From: an uncultured Bacteroidales bacterium
GTDB lineage: Bacteria; Bacteroidota; Bacteroidia; Bacteroidales; F082
Reading direction: 5' to 3'
Assembly (NCBI GenBank): GCA_947303395.1
Contig: CAMYYD010000015.1
Coordinates: 1 to 52,883, forward strand
DNA: 52,883 nt
How positions within the stretch are numbered: position 1 is the first letter of the stretch; the number at the start of each line of letters is the position of its first letter. The notes below the pieces were generated by a model. The model had not been told where the DNA came from, did not search any database, and was given only the letters and a program-made list of their open reading frames with translations. Shown here one piece after another: positions 48,983 through 52,883 of the stretch. Position numbers and translations under genes: made by a program.

Positions 48983-49778
48983 TTGTTTTTGCTATGCTAA
49001 TCCCATATTCGTATAAAATGTAAAACGGCACAAAAATCAGCAGCTGGCTGATGATGTCGGGCGGCGTAATGAGTGCCGAGAGCGCCAAGATGACAACGAT
49101 GGCGATTTTGCGGTTTTTCCTTAGCCAAGCTGAAGAAACAATGCCGATTGAGGCCAACAGTCTTATCAGAAGTGGCAACTGAAACACCAGTCCGGCTGCG
49201 AGACAAACACCCAAAACAGTGCTCACATACGAACTCACATCGATGATGTTTTGTATGCTACCGTTAGCCTCGTAATTTGCAAGGAAGTTGATTCCAAGAG
49301 GTGCGATAATAAAGTAGCTGAATGCCACTCCGAGGAAAAACCAAAACACTATCTTCCAGACTATCAAGCGAGTACGGCGTTTCATGTTTGTCGAAAGAGC
49401 CGGCTTCACAAAGCCCCACAGCTGCCCGATGATGTAAGGAAACGCAATGACTAAAGCACCCACTGCCGATGCTTTGATGTGAAGCATAAACTGCCCCGCA
49501 ATCTTGGTATTGTAAATCTCCAAGGGATTCTCATTGATTCTCAATGCTTCAGTGCCAGTCAGATCGGCCAGTTTTGCAAAAAGTCTGTTTGTAATGAAAT
49601 CGCTTTCGGAAGGATAAAAAACGATGTTGATGATATCGCCTTTGAAAAAAGTAAAGAGCACGATGAAGAGCAAAACAAAAGCAATCCCGATGTGCATCAA
49701 CACTTTACGAAGCTCATCGAGATGCTCGCCGAAGGTCATCTGAACGTCTACGGATTCGTCAATCTTCTTTTTTATCAT
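48957..49778 (-). CDS. tatC: Sec-independent protein translocase TatC
   Basis: A 273-aa inner-membrane protein with six TM helices that recognises twin-arginine signal peptides. The family start MTFGEHLDELRKVLMHIGIA is preceded by a short tail; later blocks are GALVIAFPYIIGQLWGFVKPAL and FQLPLLIRLLASIG, and LSALITPPDIISQLLIFVPFYILYEYGI closes the protein. The codon at 49781 is GTG, so I use the ATG at 49778. It overlaps tatA by 20 nt and MATE by up to 26 nt. Confidence 0.95.
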   Translation of the reverse strand: MIKKKIDESVDVQMTFGEHLDELRKVLMHIGIAFVLLFIVLFTFFKGDIINIVFYPSESDFITNRLFAKLADLTGTEALRINENPLEIYNTKIAGQFMLHIKASAVGALVIAFPYIIGQLWGFVKPALSTNMKRRTRLIVWKIVFWFFLGVAFSYFIIAPLGINFLANYEANGSIQNIIDVSSYVSTVLGVCLAAGLVFQLPLLIRLLASIGIVSSAWLRKNRKIAIVVILALSALITPPDIISQLLIFVPFYILYEYGISIAKTIEKQNADR

Positions 49779-49935
49779 CACTCGGCTCGTTCATGGCATC
49801 TTTAAATTCCTTGACGCCCTTGCCCATTCCGCGCATCAGCTCAGGGAGTTTCTTGCCGCCGAAAAGCAGCAGAATAGCCAGCACGATAAGAATTATTTCA
49901 CCGGTTCCGATACCGCCTAAAAATAATGTTGTCAT
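49759..49935 (-). CDS. tatA: Sec-independent protein translocase TatA/E
   Basis: A 58-aa protein read directly from the sequence. The N-terminal TM (about 10-25, GEIILIVLAILLLFGG) is followed by the hinge and amphipathic helix KKLPELMRGMGKGVKEFK, the signature of TatA pore-forming subunits, then an acidic tail ending in KKED. It begins the tatA-tatC-MATE operon. No tatB is seen, as usual outside Proteobacteria. The promoter box TATCTTTG is 20 nt upstream. Confidence 0.93.
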   Translation of the reverse strand: MTTLFLGGIGTGEIILIVLAILLLFGGKKLPELMRGMGKGVKEFKDAMNEPSDDKKED

Positions 49936-49954
49936 ATTTCAAATATTAATCTTG

Positions 49955-49962
49955 CAAAGATA
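49955..49962 (-). promoter_or_regulatory. Promoter -7 box of the tatA-tatC-MATE operon
   Basis: TATCTTTG on the minus strand followed by GCA, 20 nt upstream of the tatA ATG, in the 69-nt gap after mfd. Confidence 0.5.
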
Positions 49963-50004
49963 CGAAATATTTTTCAAATCTCCAAATTTTTCTTTTAAAA
50001 TCGA

Positions 50005-52883
50005 TTATCCGACAATTTCCCGCAATAAATCCAAAGCATCCTTTACTCTGTCGACAACCTTGAAAATCAATATGTTTTTGCCGTTTTGTTCCTTAAACTG
50101 ACAACGTTTCAGATGGTCGGAAGCATAGCGGATGATTTTTTGGAAAGTCGCCGTGTTGAAGTATTCCGACTCCTGATCCTGTAGGAAATAGCAGGTCATA
50201 TCGCCTTTTTTGAGGACGATTTTTTCGAAACCGAGGTCGCGGGCGATCCAGCGTAAACGTACAGTATTTAAAAGGTCATTAGCTTGCGGCGGAAGTTCAC
50301 CGAAACGGTCGATGAGGTTGTCGGTAAACCGCATCAAACCTTCTTCATTTTCAATATGATCGAGCTCGTTGTAGAGGCTGATACGCTCAGCGGATGAGTC
50401 GACGTATTCGTTTGGAAGCAGTATCTCCAAATCCGACTCGATGGCACACTCGCGGACGTATTTCTTCTCCTCTTCGGGCTTCTCGAACAGGTCTTTAAAC
50501 TCGTTTTCCTTGAGTTCCATGATGGCTTCGTCGAGGATTTTATGATATGTCTCAAAACCGATATCGTTGATGAAACCACTCTGTTCGGCACCAAGCAGAT
50601 TGCCGGCTCCACGGATGTCGAGGTCGCGCATTGCGATGTTGAAGCCGCTGCCTAAATCGGAGAATTCCTCGAGGGCACGCAGACGTTTCTGAGCCTCGTC
50701 GCTAAGCATCGCAAGCGGAGGTGTGAGGAGGTAGCAGAACGCCTTTTTGTTGGAACGTCCCACCCTACCGCGCAGCTGGTGCAGATCGCTCAAGCCGTAT
50801 TTGTGCGCATCGTTGATAATGATGGTGTTGGCGTTCGGAATGTCCAATCCAGCCTCGATAATCGTGGTACACAGCAGCACGTCGTACTTGCCGTCAATGA
50901 AGTCGAGCATTATCTGTTCTAGCTTGTCGCCCTCCATCTGACCGTGACCAACAGCCACCTTCGCACCTGGCACGCAGCTGATAATCATGTCGTAAACCTC
51001 CATGATGTTTTGAATGCGGTTGTGCACGAAAAACACCTGTCCGTCGCGCGCCAACTCGTACTGGATGGCGTCTCTTATCACGTCTGGAGAGAACGAACGT
51101 AGTTCGGTCTCGACAGGATATCTGTTCGGCGGCGGAGTGGTGATGATGCTCATATCGCGAGCTCCCATCATCGAAAACTGCAGTGTTCGCGGGATAGGCG
51201 TTGCCGTCAGAGTGAGGGTATCGACGTTGGTTTTCATCTGTTTCAGCTTCTCCTTTGCGGAAACGCCGAATTTCTGCTCCTCGTCGATTATCAAGAGGCC
51301 TAAGTCCTTAAACTCCACGTCTTTACTGATGATACGATGTGTACCTATTAATATATCTATGCGACCGTTTTTCACGTCGTCGAGAGTCTTTTTCTGTTCT
51401 TTGGCGGTCTTAAAACGGTTCATATAGTCGATGGTGACCGGGAAGCCTTTCAAACGGCTCGAGAACGTGTGGAAATGCTGAAGCGCGAGAACTGTAGTCG
51501 GCACCAAAACAGCCACCTGTTTCGAATCGCTGACAGCCTTGAAAGCAGCGCGTATTGCCACTTCTGTCTTGCCGAAACCCACATCGCCGCACACCAAGCG
51601 GTCCATCGGCGATTCCTTCTCCATATCGCGTTTCACGTCGATGGTCGCCTTAAGCTGGTCGGGCGTGTCCTCGTACATAAACGAAGCCTCAAGCTCGGTC
51701 TGCAAGTAGGTGTCAGGCATAAACTGGAAACCCTTCGAGTTTTTACGCTCAGCATAGAGTTTTATGAGCTCACGAGCGATATCTTTGACCTTGCTCTTCG
51801 TCTTTGCTTTCAGCTTGTTCCAAGCGTTCGAGCCGAGTTTGCTCAGCGAAGGTTCAGCGCCATCTTTACTCGAATATTTCGAAATTCTATGCAGAGAGTG
51901 GATGCTCACGTAAAGCAAATCGCCATTTTGATATATAAGTCGCAGTGCCTCCTGCTGTTTTCCGTTATGGTCAATGATTTCCAGACCGTCGAAACGTCCG
52001 ATACCGTGGTCGATATGAGTGACATAATCACCAGGTTTCAAATCGTACAACTCTTTGATTGTCAGTGCCTGACTGCTTGCGAAACCTTCACGGAGATGGA
52101 AGCGGTGATAACGCTCAAAAATCTGATGGTCGGTGAAACAGCAAAGCTTCTGGTCGTTGTCGACAAAACCCGCTTGGATGGAATATAATATAGGTGTGAA
52201 GTCGTGGTTCGACTCGTCCTTCTGCTGCAAATCGTTCAAAATACTCTGAATACGCTCGAGCTGGCGTTTGCTTTCGGAGAAGAAAAGTATGCGGTAGTCT
52301 CTGTCTTTCAACGAGTTAATGGTGTTTTGCAACATCTCGAAATTCTTATTGAACACCGGCTGACTGGTGATGTTGAACTCCACAATCTCCTTCCCCATCG
52401 AATCGGAATACGTCTCAAACGTAACCGATTTAAAATCATCGAGTTGCGTGAGGAGCTCATCGCTTTGCGCGAATAAAGTCTCAGGCGATTTCAGGTTCTC
52501 GTTTTCTTCAGAATTTTCGTAAGCATCGACAGCTTTTTTATACTCGGCATCGATTCTCTCTTTCAGAAAATCGGTCTCGTCGAGCCACATAACTGTCTGA
52601 TTCTGAAGATATTGGAATATCGTCTCACGTTCTTCCGAAAGGTTATGGTCCTGAAGATTCGGCAACAAAACTATGCGTTGCAGCTTCTCAATCGAGAGCT
52701 GATCGACAGGATTGAACGAGCGAATCGACTCCACTTCGTCAAAATCGAAAACGATACGATATGGGTAGTCGTTGGCGAAAGAAAACACATCGACGATGCC
52801 GCCTCGAATCGCAAACTGACCCGGTTCGACCACAAAATCGACATGCTCGAAGTTATATTCCAGCAAGGTGTCGGTGACGAAAT
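50005..52883 (-). CDS. mfd: Transcription-repair coupling factor, C-terminal 959 residues
   Basis: The gene is open at the right edge of the window; the true start is missing (the nearest in-frame codon that could start is an internal TTG). Visible are the end of the UvrB-like domain (EPGQFAIRGGIVDVF), the RNA-polymerase-interacting domain (YVTHIDHGIGRFDGLE), and the RecG-like translocase: Walker A CGDVGFGKTE, LLIIDEEQKFG (DEEQ box), TATPIPRTL and LRGRVGRSNKKAFCYLL. The C-terminal autoinhibitory domain (LPNEYVDSSAERISLYNEL) is complete. Mfd removes RNA polymerase stalled at DNA damage and recruits UvrA. The part present looks canonical. Confidence 0.97.
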   Translation of the reverse strand, partial: FVTDTLLEYNFEHVDFVVEPGQFAIRGGIVDVFSFANDYPYRIVFDFDEVESIRSFNPVDQLSIEKLQRIVLLPNLQDHNLSEERETIFQYLQNQTVMWLDETDFLKERIDAEYKKAVDAYENSEENENLKSPETLFAQSDELLTQLDDFKSVTFETYSDSMGKEIVEFNITSQPVFNKNFEMLQNTINSLKDRDYRILFFSESKRQLERIQSILNDLQQKDESNHDFTPILYSIQAGFVDNDQKLCCFTDHQIFERYHRFHLREGFASSQALTIKELYDLKPGDYVTHIDHGIGRFDGLEIIDHNGKQQEALRLIYQNGDLLYVSIHSLHRISKYSSKDGAEPSLSKLGSNAWNKLKAKTKSKVKDIARELIKLYAERKNSKGFQFMPDTYLQTELEASFMYEDTPDQLKATIDVKRDMEKESPMDRLVCGDVGFGKTEVAIRAAFKAVSDSKQVAVLVPTTVLALQHFHTFSSRLKGFPVTIDYMNRFKTAKEQKKTLDDVKNGRIDILIGTHRIISKDVEFKDLGLLIIDEEQKFGVSAKEKLKQMKTNVDTLTLTATPIPRTLQFSMMGARDMSIITTPPPNRYPVETELRSFSPDVIRDAIQYELARDGQVFFVHNRIQNIMEVYDMIISCVPGAKVAVGHGQMEGDKLEQIMLDFIDGKYDVLLCTTIIEAGLDIPNANTIIINDAHKYGLSDLHQLRGRVGRSNKKAFCYLLTPPLAMLSDEAQKRLRALEEFSDLGSGFNIAMRDLDIRGAGNLLGAEQSGFINDIGFETYHKILDEAIMELKENEFKDLFEKPEEEKKYVRECAIESDLEILLPNEYVDSSAERISLYNELDHIENEEGLMRFTDNLIDRFGELPPQANDLLNTVRLRWIARDLGFEKIVLKKGDMTCYFLQDQESEYFNTATFQKIIRYASDHLKRCQFKEQNGKNILIFKVVDRVKDALDLLREIVG

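Noticed and set aside
51469..52188. 239-aa plus-strand ORF
   Set aside because: Antisense to the helicase region of mfd.

Overview
The window is ordinary bacterial chromosome from a member of the Bacteroidetes, most likely an uncultured Bacteroidales. The signs are: promoters of the TAnnTTTG type with no sigma70 -10 box; two secreted proteins with type IX secretion (T9SS) C-terminal sorting domains; Bacteroidetes-type genes (DUF2851, HU-like/SPOR protein, deoxynucleoside kinase next to kdsB, LptF/G permease next to tgt, long urocanate hydratase, RNase Y); and weak Shine-Dalgarno sequences. No rRNA, CRISPR array, transposase or integrase was seen.

Layout. 1-950: start of dapD, an orphan HigA-type antitoxin and a small secreted protein. 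1071-1200: a large imperfect palindrome. 1.4-3.7 kb: a DUF4143 ATPase and a lone oligopeptide-type ABC permease. 3.75-7.0 kb: tRNA-Leu, trigger factor, clpP, clpX (protein quality control). 7.1-9.5 kb: undecaprenyl-phosphate sugar transferase and a lipoprotein. 9.5-16.6 kb: oxidoreductase, pcm, then the operons dNK-kdsB-HU/SPOR-trmB and tgt-lptF/G. 16.7-23.3 kb: glycosyltransferase, C10 peptidase/beta-helix protein, hutU, T9SS protein. 23.3-25.8 kb: rny, a candidate 6S RNA, zapA and a coiled-coil partner. 25.8-29.8 kb: DUF2851 protein, GT39-like glycosyltransferase and a membrane protein. 29.9-33.0 kb: sufBCD. 33.2-44.3 kb: a type I restriction-modification island. 44.4-46.5 kb: sufS, sufE and a DUF59 protein. 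46.5-52.9 kb: choline-kinase-like phosphotransferase, tRNA-Ala, MATE transporter, tatC, tatA and most of mfd.

The accessory part is the island at 33.2-44.3 kb, which separates sufBCD from sufSE. It holds a half-size hsdS, hsdM, dinD, a two-TM coiled-coil protein, a full hsdS, a 570-aa protein with a PD-(D/E)XK-like nuclease motif, another two-TM protein, hsdR and a YgjP-like metalloprotease. Spacing is tight or overlapping, so most of it probably forms one transcription unit. The three unrecognised genes look more AT-rich than hsdM/hsdR and are the best candidates for an undescribed defence add-on. dinD carries a perfect 28-bp palindrome inside its coding sequence whose 24-bp core is repeated just upstream of the gene.

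Other notable points: the trigger factor has no PPIase domain and ends in a lysine-rich tail; two families of short dyad repeats are scattered through the window (a GGACAAGGC/GCCTTGTCC palindrome, once translated inside a glycosyltransferase gene, and a TTAGACN heptamer array upstream of clpX, sufE and elsewhere); and a structured RNA lies directly downstream of zapA, as 6S RNA does in many bacteria. All functional statements come from reading the sequence; no database search was possible.
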